Assembly (NCBI RefSeq): GCF_030409685.1
Contig: NZ_JAUFQJ010000006.1
Coordinates: 667,398-731,397 of the forward strand
Length of the DNA stretch: 64,000 nt
Reading direction: 5' to 3'
Origin: Ferruginibacter paludis
GTDB lineage: Bacteria > Bacteroidota > Bacteroidia > Chitinophagales > Chitinophagaceae
Made by a program: the position numbers and the translations under genes
In this document: one piece after another, positions 6,987 to 16,448 of the stretch
How positions within the stretch are numbered: position 1 is the stretch's first letter
Layout of the letters: every line of letters begins with the position of its first letter
Notes under the pieces: model-generated
What the model saw: only the letters and a program-made list of their open reading frames with translations
The model's database searches: none
Told to the model about the DNA's origin: nothing

Positions 6987-8753
6987 ATGGTAAAAAAAAT
7001 TATTGCCCTTTTTATTTGCATTGTACTGTATGGTGCTACAGTTTCAGCACAAGTCACTACTGCCTTACCTGAACAAAATCCAAAAACAAAATGGTTTCAG
7101 GAAGCCAGGTTCGGGATGTTTATTCACTGGGGCCTGTTTGCGGGACATGCAGGCACTTACAAAGGGAAAAAATATTATGGCATCAGTGAATGGCTGCAGC
7201 ATAGGGCAAAAATTCCCGCAAAAGAATACGAACAATTTGCGGCCAACTTTAACCCCGTAGATTTTGATGCGGAGCAATGGGTAAGTTTTGCAAAAGCCTC
7301 GGGCATAAAATACATCGTTATCACCGCCAAACACCACGAAGGTTTTGCGATGTTTAAATCGATGGTATCCGCCTTTAATATTGTAGATGCCACACCATAT
7401 AAAAAAGACCCCATGAAAGCATTAGCGACAGCCTGCAAAAAGGCGGGCATCAAGCTGGGTTTTTACTATTCTCAGTTCCAGGACTGGCACGAACCAAATG
7501 GAGGAGGCAACAATTGGGATTTTGATGAAACAAAAAAGGATTACCCCGTTTATTATGCTGCTAAAGCAATCCCGCAAATAAAAGAACTGCTGACCAATTA
7601 CGGTGACCTTGGACTGATATGGTTTGATACACCCGGAGATATGACACCCGAACAATCAGCAGAATTTTTAAAAAAAGTGAAGGGCTGGCAACCCAATTGT
7701 TTGGTGAGTAGCCGCGTTGGTAACGGGTTGGGCGATTATACTGATTTTGGTGACGGAGAAGTGCCGGCCGGTGTAGTGAAAGGCCCCTGGGAAGCCATCT
7801 TTACGCACAATGATTCCTGGGGATATTCTTCATTTGACAATAATTTTAAAACACCCAAAGAGATTATCCGGCTGCTCACAACTATCGCTTCAAAAGGTGG
7901 CAACCTGCTGTTGAACATCGGCCCGATGGCCAATGGCAAAATACCCGACGCATCGCAGAAATATTTTTTAGCAACAGGCGAATGGCTAAATAAAAATGGA
8001 GAAAGTATTTATGGCACTACCAGTTCACTCATTAAGCCTCAACCATGGGGCGTTACCACCAACAAGCCCGGTAAACTTTTTATACATATTTTTCAATCAC
8101 CGCTCAATGGAAAAATCAGTGTACCGTTAAAAGGAATAACCATCCGAAAGGTTTACTGGCTTTCCAATAAAAAACAGGTAGCAGCTGCAATGACCGCTAC
8201 GGGGCTGGAACTGCGACTACCGGCCGCATTGCCAGATTTAAGAGACGCTGTTGTGGCGGTTGAATACAGTGGCACAATGACTGAAAATTATGACACACCC
8301 GAAACATGGAGCATGCAATACTCAGAATTTTCGCTATTGCCGGATTTTGCAACAGTGAAGGGCAATGCCACCATTAGCCCGGTAACTTACTCCCATTATT
8401 TTGGCGACTGGAAGCATGCGGTCTGCATCAAAAATTTGCAATTGCCAACAGATGAAGTGAGTTTTAATATCCAGGTAAAAGAAAAGGGCGATTATAAAAT
8501 AACCCTGGAATATGCAGCCGGTAAAGACAGTGAAGGCGAAGAAGGAATACTGGAAATAGGAGGACAACAATTTCCCTTCCAGGTACTTAAAACAGGTGAG
8601 CATGATGAATGGAAACCATTGACATGGATCAGGCAGACCATTACCATTTTATCAGTTACAAAGCCGGGCTCGTATACCTTAAAAATGATGCCCGCAAAGG
8701 CTGGCAAAGAATTGTTCAATTTAAAAAGAATCATTGCTGAACCTGTGGAGTAA
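6987..8753 (+). CDS. Secreted alpha-L-fucosidase, GH29
   Basis: This 588-residue protein has a Sec signal (residues 1-21, ending VSAQ) and the GH29 barrel starting WFQEARFGMFIHWGL (36-50). KHHEGF at 116-121 lines the active site, and D214 in GLIWFDTPGDM is the expected nucleophile. The catalytic barrel ends near residue 350; the remaining 240 residues are beta-rich, with an unassigned C-terminal domain. It removes alpha-linked L-fucose or a related sugar from glycans, presumably in the periplasm. It stands between a six-hairpin glycosidase-like gene and hddC on the same strand (98 bases to hddC). Confidence 0.9.
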   Translation: MVKKIIALFICIVLYGATVSAQVTTALPEQNPKTKWFQEARFGMFIHWGLFAGHAGTYKGKKYYGISEWLQHRAKIPAKEYEQFAANFNPVDFDAEQWVSFAKASGIKYIVITAKHHEGFAMFKSMVSAFNIVDATPYKKDPMKALATACKKAGIKLGFYYSQFQDWHEPNGGGNNWDFDETKKDYPVYYAAKAIPQIKELLTNYGDLGLIWFDTPGDMTPEQSAEFLKKVKGWQPNCLVSSRVGNGLGDYTDFGDGEVPAGVVKGPWEAIFTHNDSWGYSSFDNNFKTPKEIIRLLTTIASKGGNLLLNIGPMANGKIPDASQKYFLATGEWLNKNGESIYGTTSSLIKPQPWGVTTNKPGKLFIHIFQSPLNGKISVPLKGITIRKVYWLSNKKQVAAAMTATGLELRLPAALPDLRDAVVAVEYSGTMTENYDTPETWSMQYSEFSLLPDFATVKGNATISPVTYSHYFGDWKHAVCIKNLQLPTDEVSFNIQVKEKGDYKITLEYAAGKDSEGEEGILEIGGQQFPFQVLKTGEHDEWKPLTWIRQTITILSVTKPGSYTLKMMPAKAGKELFNLKRIIAEPVE

Positions 8754-8851
8754 TGTGATGGTGCAATATGGAGTACATTGAATAATATTTATTTCGCAGT
8801 ATAATTTATCTTGCGGGCCTTATAACTCTTTTTAGTATAGTACACAAAGGA

Positions 8852-9616
8852 ATGATTAAAACAGCAATCATATTAGCGGGAGGTTTGGGTACCCGTCTGC
8901 GCAGTGCAGTAGCGGATTTACCAAAATGCATGGCCCCTGTGGAAGGACTTCCTTTCATTCATTTTGTAATCGCAGCCTTACAAAAAGAAGGCGTCGAAAA
9001 CTTTATCTTTTCGCTGGGTTATAAAAGCGAAGCCATCATTAATTATGTAGATAAACAATATCCTGCGCTGCAAAAAAAATATGTTGTTGAAACCACGCCG
9101 CTGGGTACGGGCGGTGCAATAAGAGCTGCTTGTAAAGAAGTAAACGAAAAAAACGCAGTCATAGTAAATGGTGATACGTTGTTTCTTGCAGACATTGCAG
9201 CCCTCTCTTCCTTTCATGAAAAGCATCGTGCCGTTTGTACCATTGCCCTGAAAGAAATGACCTCATTTGACCGATATGGCGCAGTAGAAATCAACAGCGA
9301 TCAATCTATCAAAGCATTTAAAGAAAAACAGTTTTGTGAACACGGAACCATCAATGGCGGTGTGTATGCACTAACGGTAGCCGACTTGCTGAAGGGCACC
9401 TACCCGGACGTTTTTTCTTTTGAAAAAGAATACCTCGAAAAAAATACCGGTACCGGAAAGTTATATGGCGTAATCAACAACCATTATTTTATTGATATTG
9501 GCATACCCGAAGATTACCAGCGTTTCCAGGACGAATACAAAATAATTTCAGCAGCAAACAACCTGGCCAATACCCCGGATGACACAAACAAATTTTTAAA
9601 CTTATTAACCGCATGA
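8852..9616 (+). CDS. hddC: D-glycero-alpha-D-manno-heptose 1-phosphate guanylyltransferase
   Basis: The 254-residue nucleotidyltransferase has the pyrophosphorylase signature LAGGLGTRL (8-16) and PKCMAPVEG (24-32). It continues with the expected INGGVYAL and FIDIGIPEDY near the C-terminal part. It would join heptose 1-phosphate to GMP from GTP. The choice of HddC over another sugar-1-phosphate nucleotidyltransferase rests on its overlap with gmhB (the ATGA at 9613-9616 is shared) and on hddA and gmhA upstream. A stretch of about 20 residues at the C-terminus is not conserved in my reading. Confidence 0.85.
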   Translation: MIKTAIILAGGLGTRLRSAVADLPKCMAPVEGLPFIHFVIAALQKEGVENFIFSLGYKSEAIINYVDKQYPALQKKYVVETTPLGTGGAIRAACKEVNEKNAVIVNGDTLFLADIAALSSFHEKHRAVCTIALKEMTSFDRYGAVEINSDQSIKAFKEKQFCEHGTINGGVYALTVADLLKGTYPDVFSFEKEYLEKNTGTGKLYGVINNHYFIDIGIPEDYQRFQDEYKIISAANNLANTPDDTNKFLNLLTA

Positions 9617-10158
9617 GCCCGTTTTTAATTGACAATAGCTGGACTCTTTTTTTAGACAGGGATGGCGTAATCAACCACGAACAAGTTGACGGATATGTGA
9701 ATACCTGGGAAGATTTTACATTTTATGCAGGCGTAAAAGAAGCGTTAAAAATATTCGCCTGCCATTTTAAATATATCATCGTTATCACTAACCAGCGGGG
9801 CGTTGGCCGCGGCATTACCAAACCCGAAAATCTGCAGATCGTCCACCAGCAGATGGTAAAAGAAATTGAAGCAGCGGGCGGCAGAATTGACAGCATCTAT
9901 TTTTGCATTGATGTAAATGCAGACAGTATCAACCGAAAACCCAATACCGGCATGGCTTTACAGGCAAAGCGAGATTTTACAGATATTGATTTTTTGAAAT
10001 CCATCATGGTGGGCAACAATTTCAGCGATATGGAATTTGGCCGCGGCATAGGTGCTAAAACTATTTTTTTACCCACTACTCAACCCGAAGTAACCGGCCC
10101 GGATAAACGGATTGATGCTATCTATCCTTCCCTGATTGATTTTGCAAAAAGCCTGTAA
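9613..10158 (+). CDS. gmhB: Heptose 1,7-bisphosphate phosphatase (HAD family), divergent
   Basis: This 181-residue HAD phosphatase has FLDRDGVIN (D15 nucleophile, D17 acid), ITNQRGVGRG (58-67), a KP pair in NRKPNTGM (108-114), and motif IV as VGNNFSDMEFG (133-143). It would remove the C7 phosphate to give heptose 1-phosphate for HddC, whose gene it overlaps by 4 bases. Two oddities are visible. The zinc loop usual in GmhB, with several Cys/His around a CxCRKP motif, is reduced to one cysteine (C98). The first Asp of the usual GD of motif IV is Asn (N135). The protein may be a zinc-free variant or have shifted specificity. Confidence 0.85.
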   Translation: MSPFLIDNSWTLFLDRDGVINHEQVDGYVNTWEDFTFYAGVKEALKIFACHFKYIIVITNQRGVGRGITKPENLQIVHQQMVKEIEAAGGRIDSIYFCIDVNADSINRKPNTGMALQAKRDFTDIDFLKSIMVGNNFSDMEFGRGIGAKTIFLPTTQPEVTGPDKRIDAIYPSLIDFAKSL

Positions 10159-10174
10159 GCTTTCGTTAATTTTG
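10141..10174 (+). promoter_or_regulatory. Candidate promoter of the 10230 gene
   Basis: TAATTTTG at 10167-10174 matches the Bacteroidota -7 consensus TAnnTTTG exactly. A TTTG at 10141-10144 lies 22 bases upstream as a possible -33 element. Transcription would begin near 10181, leaving a leader of roughly 50 bases. It overlaps the end of gmhB, so the following gene probably has its own transcript. Confidence 0.45.
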
Positions 10175-10229
10175 CAGCACAGGAGCCCTTATTATCCTGT
10201 TTATTAAAGTATTGTTTTACATTTATTGT

Positions 10230-11240
10230 ATGAAGAAATTGTTTGTATTGGCTGGGTGTATTGTTTTTGTTCAATTGTGTTTTTCGCAGGGACTGCATAA
10301 AACTGATGCTGTTTTTTTGCAGCAAAAAGAAGACTCTTTAAAGACGTATGCGAAAGATATGATACAGGCCATCAACCCGCAAAACCGTTTTAAGGCGGAC
10401 AGTCTTTTTACAAAAATGTTTGTACGGGCATTGAAAACAAACGGTTCATTCAGCTATCCGTTTGATAGCCTGGAAACAATTTCAAAATTATATCCGCCCG
10501 ACAGCAGCTTCCGCATTTTTACCTGGCAAATGGTGATCAGCGACAATGTGATCCGCCAGCATGGTGCCATCCAGATGAAGACCACGGATGGCTCTCTAAA
10601 ATTATTTCCACTCATTGATAAGTCAGATGTTACAGACAATATCAGTGATACGGTAGGTGACAACAGGGGCTGGATTGGCGCTGTATATTACCGGATGATT
10701 GAAACAAGAAGCGCTAACCAAAATTTTTATACCCTATTGGGATACGATGAAAACAACATTCGCAGTAACCGTAAAATAATTGAAGTATTGAGTTTTAAAG
10801 ATGGTGAACCCGTTTTTGGTGGCCGCTATTTTAGTTTTGACAATGATGCGGTGAAACAGCCGGCCGTAAGTCGTTACATCATGGAGTATAAAAAATCCAC
10901 CGGTCCACGGCTTACTTACGATGCTGACCTTGACATGATTGTTTTTGAGCATTTGGAAAGCGAAAGCAATGAACCAAAAAAGAAGTGGACGCTGATACCT
11001 GACGGAGATTACGAGGGGTTTAAATGGAAGAACGGACAATGGATACATGTAGAAAAAGTTTTCAACCAAATAACACCAGAAGGCAAGGAACCCGTACCAA
11101 GCCCGTTGAGGGAAACGCAGGGTAACCTGGAAGAAGATAAATTACAGGATTCGCCTGGTGAAAAAGCAGCTGCAGCAGGAACGCCTGCCTCTGTTAAAAA
11201 ACCAAAAGTGGTAAAGAAGAAAGTGAAACCGGAGAATTAA
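10230..11240 (+). CDS. Secreted protein of unknown function
   Basis: The 336-residue protein starts with a Sec signal (MKKLFVLAGCIVFVQLCFSQ). The ATG at 10230 is chosen because an upstream in-frame TTG would put six residues before that signal. The middle part contains pieces typical of a conserved Bacteroidota secreted family, such as SFSYPFDSLETISKLYPPD and GWIGAVYYRMIE. The last 60 residues are low-complexity and rich in Lys, Pro and Glu. No enzyme motif is recognised. A promoter-like TAATTTTG precedes it. Confidence 0.7.
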   Translation: MKKLFVLAGCIVFVQLCFSQGLHKTDAVFLQQKEDSLKTYAKDMIQAINPQNRFKADSLFTKMFVRALKTNGSFSYPFDSLETISKLYPPDSSFRIFTWQMVISDNVIRQHGAIQMKTTDGSLKLFPLIDKSDVTDNISDTVGDNRGWIGAVYYRMIETRSANQNFYTLLGYDENNIRSNRKIIEVLSFKDGEPVFGGRYFSFDNDAVKQPAVSRYIMEYKKSTGPRLTYDADLDMIVFEHLESESNEPKKKWTLIPDGDYEGFKWKNGQWIHVEKVFNQITPEGKEPVPSPLRETQGNLEEDKLQDSPGEKAAAAGTPASVKKPKVVKKKVKPEN

Positions 11241-11316
11241 AATGCAGCGGCTTACCTGTAAGTTGTTTTCATTTCACTAAAAAATTGCTGCGATAGCTGG
11301 TTAAAAGAATGAAATT

Positions 11317-12537
11317 ATGAAAACCGTTTTGCCATTTTTTTACCTCCTGTTTCTTAATGTTGTTTCATCAGCTCAAACACCATCGAAGCCATTTCCCCAA
11401 CACGTTCATTATTCTGAAGGCGTCGTTACTCCCATCCATATTTCACAACAACAAGCCGACGAATCTGTAACATCTTTCTACTATAACTGGAAGCACCGCT
11501 ACATCCGCGGCAACGCCAGCAATAACCAGTATTATATTTGGACGGGAGATGCAACGGGTAAATACAAAAGCGTTTCTGAAGGCCAGGGTTATGGTATGAT
11601 CATCATTGCCCTGATGGCCGGGCAGGATACTGCAGCACAAACAATATATGATGGATTGTATAATTACTACCGCAGCCATCCAAGTACCAACAGTAAATAT
11701 TTGATGGCATGGGCACAAACCAATTCATTCGCCGATACGGATGGCAGTTCCGCTTCTGATGGTGATTTGGACATTGCTTATTCCTTGTTGCTTGCGGATG
11801 CGCAATGGGGAAGCAAGGGAAGCATCCCTTATTTAAGCGAAGCAAAGGCAATGCTGGGCGCTATCATGCAGCAGGAAATTAACCCAATCACCTTCTCGGT
11901 ATTATTGAGCAATGCGATAGAGCCGGACAGCAGGGATTATTTTGATATGCGTCCCTCAGATTTTATGCCTGCGCATTTTAAGGCATTCAAAAAAGTGATT
12001 AATAGTCAATTGTGGGATAAAGTGATTGACAAAAATTACACGTTGTTTTTTCTGTTACAAAAACAATACAGTCCCGATGCCGGGCTGGTGCCGGATTTTA
12101 TTCAACACATCCATTCGAGGCCAGGGCCGGCAAGAGCCAGCTATCTGGAGTCGAGGCATGATGGTAGTTATAATTACAATGCCTGCCGGGTTCCCTGGCG
12201 TATTGCTACCGACTATATTGTAAACGGCGACAAACGTTCAAAAGCATTCGCAGCAAAAATCAATGCCTGGATACGCAGCACTACTGAAGACAATCCGGAT
12301 AATATTTCTGCAGGTTATACACTGCAGGGCGATGATATGCGAAAGCGCAATTTCGAAGCGTTGAGTTTCATCAGTTCGTTCGCGGTCGCGGCTATGGTAG
12401 ACGCTAAAAATCAGGCCTGGCTGAATAAGTTGTGGGATTATATTATAGGCTTTAAACTAGATCAATTTGATTACTACGACAATACCATCAAAATGTTTAC
12501 CCTGATTATTTTATCGGGGAATTATTGGACGTCTTAG
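11317..12537 (+). CDS. Secreted endo-beta-glucanase-type glycoside hydrolase, GH8
   Basis: This 406-residue protein has a Sec signal (1-19), the GH8 acid motif SEGQGYGM with E88, and ASDGDLDIAYSLLLADAQW (147-165), which fits the GH8 signature ASDxDxxIAxxL; D148 and D150 lie in it. GH8 enzymes fold as an (alpha/alpha)6 barrel and cleave beta-1,4-glucan, chitosan, xylan or beta-1,3-1,4-glucan; the substrate cannot be told here. No carbohydrate-binding module or T9SS tail is present, so it is probably periplasmic or lipid-free secreted. It is flanked by unrelated genes and likely monocistronic. Confidence 0.9.
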   Translation: MKTVLPFFYLLFLNVVSSAQTPSKPFPQHVHYSEGVVTPIHISQQQADESVTSFYYNWKHRYIRGNASNNQYYIWTGDATGKYKSVSEGQGYGMIIIALMAGQDTAAQTIYDGLYNYYRSHPSTNSKYLMAWAQTNSFADTDGSSASDGDLDIAYSLLLADAQWGSKGSIPYLSEAKAMLGAIMQQEINPITFSVLLSNAIEPDSRDYFDMRPSDFMPAHFKAFKKVINSQLWDKVIDKNYTLFFLLQKQYSPDAGLVPDFIQHIHSRPGPARASYLESRHDGSYNYNACRVPWRIATDYIVNGDKRSKAFAAKINAWIRSTTEDNPDNISAGYTLQGDDMRKRNFEALSFISSFAVAAMVDAKNQAWLNKLWDYIIGFKLDQFDYYDNTIKMFTLIILSGNYWTS

Positions 12538-12633
12538 GCACTATCCGCATTGTGTTGATTACGCTGTAAAAAATACAGGCAAGCATATTGTTAAACACCT
12601 TCCCCTTCTTCAAATAAATACGATTCAATTACT

Positions 12634-13045
12634 TTATCCTTTGAACCTTATAATTAATTCCCAGGTATCTTGATCTGTAAAATATTGCAGATTATCATTT
12701 TTTTCATATTGCAACGTGTCAGTTGATGAACCGAGCATTTCTATAATTTGCTTTCTGGATTGTCCAATAAGAATACTGTCTTTCACCAATGTTTTCGCCA
12801 TTTTAAAAGGCTTTGATTCAGCTCTTGTCCATTTCTCCTTGTCAAATTTTTGACGATAATTGAGATTGTGAAAACAGGCCTGGCTTGTCACGAACAACAT
12901 GTAAAAAGCAAACAATAATGGTACAGCAATTCCAATGGCAGAAAACTTCCGGTTTGTTTTTAATCGTCTGTAAATTATGTAAAGGGTACAAACAATGACT
13001 AATAAGCAGGAGTAAAAAAGAAGGCATCTATATTTTCTTTTTCAT
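12634..13045 (-). pseudogene. Small two-helix membrane protein with a C-terminal BamE-like segment, apparent frameshift near the start
   Basis: The reading frame ending at 12634 codes for two hydrophobic segments and a soluble tail with ILIGQSRKQIIEMLGSSTDTL, the pattern of small SmpA/BamE-like or lipid-associated Bacteroidota proteins. In this frame the coding pattern extends upstream to about 13030 (LVIVCTLYIIYRRLKTNRKF) but no ATG is present. A natural start, ATGAAAAAGAAAATATAG at 13045-13028, is one base out of frame and hits a stop after five codons. A one-base indel in that A-rich run would restore a protein of about 135 residues. It is either a frameshifted gene, a sequencing error, or a shorter protein starting at TTG 12915 or the ATG at 12900. 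Confidence 0.6.
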
Positions 13046-13176
13046 CTAATCTCTCTCCTGCCAAAGAAAATACGGAAAACATTACAGTAAAAACAAGCAA
13101 TACTTATAGAAGCGTTGTCAAAAGGAATCCACCAACAAAAGAAAGGAATTGTGTGGAGTTCATGGTAGAATAGCTA

Positions 13177-13551
13177 TCACGCATCAATCAAATAAGTTCC
13201 CAAATCAACTACTTCTCCTTCTCCTTTTTTATATTGCTGAATGGTTTCAAGATCAATATCCTGCATTACCTGGCTTTGGAAAACAGGCACATCGTTTTTG
13301 TACACTACAAAGTAAAAATCAGGGAAGGTTTCTATGTTCGCCAGGTCGCCAAATGCCTGGTGGCGAAAGGCAATTTTAGCATATCCATTGCTATCAATTC
13401 CGCTTTCACCAATAAAATCGTTGTCGAATATATCCTTGTCGAAAAGCCTTACCCTGTAAGCATCCCCGGTTACAGGCGCATCACTGCCCTTTGCAATAAA
13501 GCGGGCAGTAATTTCGAACATCATGTCGGAGTCTAAAGAGAGCTTGCTCAT
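13177..13551 (-). CDS. Conserved hypothetical protein, transthyretin- or C2-like beta fold
   Basis: The 124-residue protein has no signal peptide. It reads as a small beta-sandwich: YRVRLFDKDIFDNDFIGES is followed by GYAKIAFRHQAFGD and PDFYFVVYKNDVPVFQSQV. Strands alternating with Asp-rich loops resemble transthyretin-like or C2-type domains, where DKD loops may bind calcium. It is not recognised further. It lies upstream of a frameshifted small gene on the same strand. Start at the ATG at 13551, which has no better alternative. Confidence 0.7.
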   Translation of the reverse strand: MSKLSLDSDMMFEITARFIAKGSDAPVTGDAYRVRLFDKDIFDNDFIGESGIDSNGYAKIAFRHQAFGDLANIETFPDFYFVVYKNDVPVFQSQVMQDIDLETIQQYKKGEGEVVDLGTYLIDA

Positions 13552-13668
13552 TGTGGAAGATATTTAAAGTGAAAAGTAAAAAATTAAAATTAAAAAATGA
13601 ATCTGCTGATTGGAGTAACCACATCTGCATGACACCCGCTCTAATAAAAGTTCATCAAAGCTGTCTTT

Positions 13669-13722
13669 GTACAAGAGGGCGATGCAACGATGATTCACAA
13701 AGCTTCTTAGCCCGGACCAAAA
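13669..13722 (+). repeat. Dispersed repeat, copy 2
   Basis: Same boxes as the copy at 273-330: GTACAAGAGGGCG then ATGCAACGATG, a 17-base spacer that differs in sequence, then TAGCCCGGACC and A-rich DNA. It lies between the 3' end of lepA and the 5' end of the hypothetical gene at 13551. A low-complexity AAAATTAAA tract sits about 70 bases away (13565-13604). Confidence 0.7.
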
Positions 13723-13815
13723 TTTATTTCGTTCAAACACCATGTCAAGAAAAGTACTCCAAAACTGCGAACTCCAAAATGCCAATCTGGGGGATTTAGG
13801 GGTCCAGACTACTCC

Positions 13816-15606
13816 TTAATCATTCAACTTCAATACCGCCAAAAATGCTTCCTGCGGTACTTCTACGTTGCCTATCTGCTTCATTCTTTTTTTACCTTCT
13901 TTCTGTTTTTCCAGCAGTTTGCGTTTACGGCTGATATCACCACCGTAACATTTGGCGGTAACATCTTTTCGGATGGCGCTGATGTTTTCGCGGGCCACTA
14001 CTTTGGCGCCTATGCTGGCCTGTATGGCAATCTGGAACTGCTGACGCGGCAACAGTTCTTTTAATTTTTCACATAATTTACGGCCAAATTCATGCGCTCT
14101 CGCACGGTGAATCAGGGCGCTCAACGCATCCAGTTTATCGCCATTTAATAAAATATCCATCTTCACAATATCACTTGGGCGATATTCAATCGGATGATAA
14201 TCAAAAGAGGCATAACCACGGGTGATACTTTTTAAGCGGTCGTAAAAATCAAAAACGATTTCCGTTAAAGGCATATCAAAACTCAGTTCTACTCTTGTTG
14301 GTGTAAGATAACCCTGGCTTACCAGCACGCCGCGTTTGCTGATGCAAAGCGTCATAATGTTACCAATGTATTCCGGCTTGCTGATCATTTGTGCCCGGAT
14401 AAAAGGTTCTTCAATCTTTTCTATGCGGCTCGGGTCGGGCATTTGCGTAGGATTGTTTACGGTAATCACTTCGCCCTTGGTGGTGGTGGCAATAAAACTT
14501 ACGTTGGGTACAGTGGTGATTACGGTTTGGTTAAACTCCCTTTCCAGACGCTCCTGAATAATTTCCATGTGCAGCATGCCTAAAAATCCGCAGCGAAAAC
14601 CGAAGCCCAAAGCCTGAGATGTTTCCAGTTCAAACGTAAGCGAGGCATCGTTCAATTGCAGCTTGTCCATACAATCCCGCAGCTCTTCAAAAGCATCTGT
14701 CTCAACCGGGAAAATACCGGCGAATACCATTGGCTTTACATCCTGGAAACCTTTGATGGACTCCGTTGCACCATTTATCATGGTGGTGATGGTATCGCCC
14801 ACTTTTACTTCACGGGCATTTTTTATGCCTGTAATAATGTAGCCCACATCGCCGGCCCGCACTTCATTTTTGGGTGCAAGGCCCATTTTTAAAATGCCTA
14901 CTTCATCGGCTCCATATTCCAGCCCGGTATTGCTGAATTTAATTTTATCGTTCTTTTTTAATGTGCCATTGAACACGCGGTAATAAACAATTATTCCGCG
15001 AAAGGAATTGTACACGCTGTCAAAAATTAAGGCTTGTAGTGGTGCTTCCGGATCGCCTTTTGGCGGTGGAATGCGTTCGATAATCGCTGTCAGAATTTCT
15101 TCAATGCCGATGCCGCTTTTACCGCTAGCCAGCAAAATATCTTCTGCCTTGCAGCCAATCAATTCCACAATCTGGTCGGTTACCTCGGGTATCATGGCAC
15201 CGTCCATGTCAATTTTGTTTATCACGGGAATGATCTCCAGGTTATTGTCTATCGCCAGGTATAAATTGCTGATGGTTTGCGCCTGTATTCCCTGGCTGGC
15301 ATCTACGAGCAACAAAGCGCCTTCACAGGCTGCCAGTGCACGACTCACTTCATAACTAAAATCCACGTGGCCGGGTGTATCAATCAGGTTAAAAACATAT
15401 TCTTCGCCCTTCCACTTGTAGTTGATTTGTATCGCATGGCTTTTTATGGTAATACCTTTCTCCCTTTCAAGATCCATATCGTCCAGCACCTGCGCCTGCA
15501 TATCCCTTTCGCCGATGGTATGGGTAAATTCCAGTAAACGGTCTGCCAGCGTGCTTTTTCCGTGGTCAATGTGCGCAATGATGCAAAAATTTCTGATGTT
15601 CTTCAT
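13816..15606 (-). CDS. lepA: Elongation factor 4 (ribosomal back-translocase LepA)
   Basis: The 596-residue protein is a full-length translational GTPase: G1 AHIDHGKST (11-19), G3 DTPGH (76-80), G4 NKID (130-133). The LepA-specific C-terminal region is present, with [17 protein letters not shown] and the Lys/Arg-rich [16 protein letters not shown] near the end. LepA binds ribosomes and promotes back-translocation of stalled complexes or late assembly of the small subunit. The gene stands alone. A TATCTTTG box upstream is a likely -7 promoter element. Confidence 0.97.
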   Translation of the reverse strand: MKNIRNFCIIAHIDHGKSTLADRLLEFTHTIGERDMQAQVLDDMDLEREKGITIKSHAIQINYKWKGEEYVFNLIDTPGHVDFSYEVSRALAACEGALLLVDASQGIQAQTISNLYLAIDNNLEIIPVINKIDMDGAMIPEVTDQIVELIGCKAEDILLASGKSGIGIEEILTAIIERIPPPKGDPEAPLQALIFDSVYNSFRGIIVYYRVFNGTLKKNDKIKFSNTGLEYGADEVGILKMGLAPKNEVRAGDVGYIITGIKNAREVKVGDTITTMINGATESIKGFQDVKPMVFAGIFPVETDAFEELRDCMDKLQLNDASLTFELETSQALGFGFRCGFLGMLHMEIIQERLEREFNQTVITTVPNVSFIATTTKGEVITVNNPTQMPDPSRIEKIEEPFIRAQMISKPEYIGNIMTLCISKRGVLVSQGYLTPTRVELSFDMPLTEIVFDFYDRLKSITRGYASFDYHPIEYRPSDIVKMDILLNGDKLDALSALIHRARAHEFGRKLCEKLKELLPRQQFQIAIQASIGAKVVARENISAIRKDVTAKCYGGDISRKRKLLEKQKEGKKRMKQIGNVEVPQEAFLAVLKLND

Positions 15607-15633
15607 TCCCTTGTACGTCTGTTTTTAGAGCCG

Positions 15634-15641
15634 CAAAGATA
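15634..15641 (-). promoter_or_regulatory. lepA: Candidate -7 promoter element of lepA
   Basis: On the minus strand the sequence reads TATCTTTG, an exact match to the Bacteroidota -7 consensus TAnnTTTG. It ends 27 bases before the lepA ATG, so the leader would be about 20 bases. No clear TTTG is seen at the expected -33 distance. Confidence 0.45.
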
Positions 15642-16448
15642 GCCGCTTTTGCCGGATTTGGAACAGGGCTAAAAATTGAAAATACACGGTGTAAAATAGT
15701 TGCTTTTTACAGTACAGTCGGGGCTTTCAGCCGAATTATGCCCATCGGCTTTGGTTCCGGCTATCCGTTGCAAGCCCTCCGTAACCGCTGGCGGGGTTAG
15801 CAACCGCCACCAGGGTTACTCCGGTCTTTCCACTCCTATCCGGCAGCCATTAGGCGTTTGAAGCTTTGTTGAGCATGGGGAAATGCAGTGCTTGCTGTAT
15901 TGAAAAGATTGTACATAAACGATGTAAGCAATATTCGAAAGGGTTTTATATAAGGCAGTACGGACAGGGTGTTTTGGAAATTAACTTTAGCAACGTATGC
16001 TTGATGACTCAATCAAAAAATGGTTAATATATCAACATAAAAAAGCACCAAATTTGTTTTCCCACTTTCCAATTGCTTGTTCCGTAGTACTTCCTAAACC
16101 TGATGCTCCTGCTTTGAGTTAATCGATCTTTTTACAGATTCTTTCTTCTCAATTCATGATGTAAATATACAAACGCAGTTGGCACTTTTGCAACTTTTTA
16201 GACGGGTATTTTTCGAATTTACCCTTCTAGTTTTGCACAGCTTTCGCCCCGCAAATTGCATTCGGCATAAATAAAAATCCGTATTAAAAATGAGGATTAT
16301 TTAAAACTATTTTTTGTCACACGCAACGAACGCTATGGACAAGGAAACGGCGAAATATTGAACTTTGTGCCCGTTGTATTCTTTGTTCCGTTGTGTAGAA
16401 TACTTTGTATTTTTATCTAAACGATTATAAATCATCAATAACTGCTGC
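15642..16448. other. Long intergenic region with a GC-rich, apparently decayed element
   Basis: About 800 bases without a credible gene. The part 15710-15890 is clearly more GC-rich than its neighbours (for example GGCTTTGGTTCCGGCTATCC and a GGCGG...CCGCC hairpin near 15790-15815) but has stops in all frames. The part 16040-16200 (around TTGAGTTAATCGATC and CTTTCTTCTCAATTCATG) has the look of non-coding DNA seen beside mobile elements in Bacteroidota. I recall similar text but cannot name the element. No terminal repeats or integrase are present. Confidence 0.5.

Noticed and set aside
15760..15830. Possible integron attC site (GGTTAGCAACC hairpin)
   Set aside because: The core does not fit the GTTRRRY/RYYYAAC pattern fully, and no integrase or cassette array is nearby.
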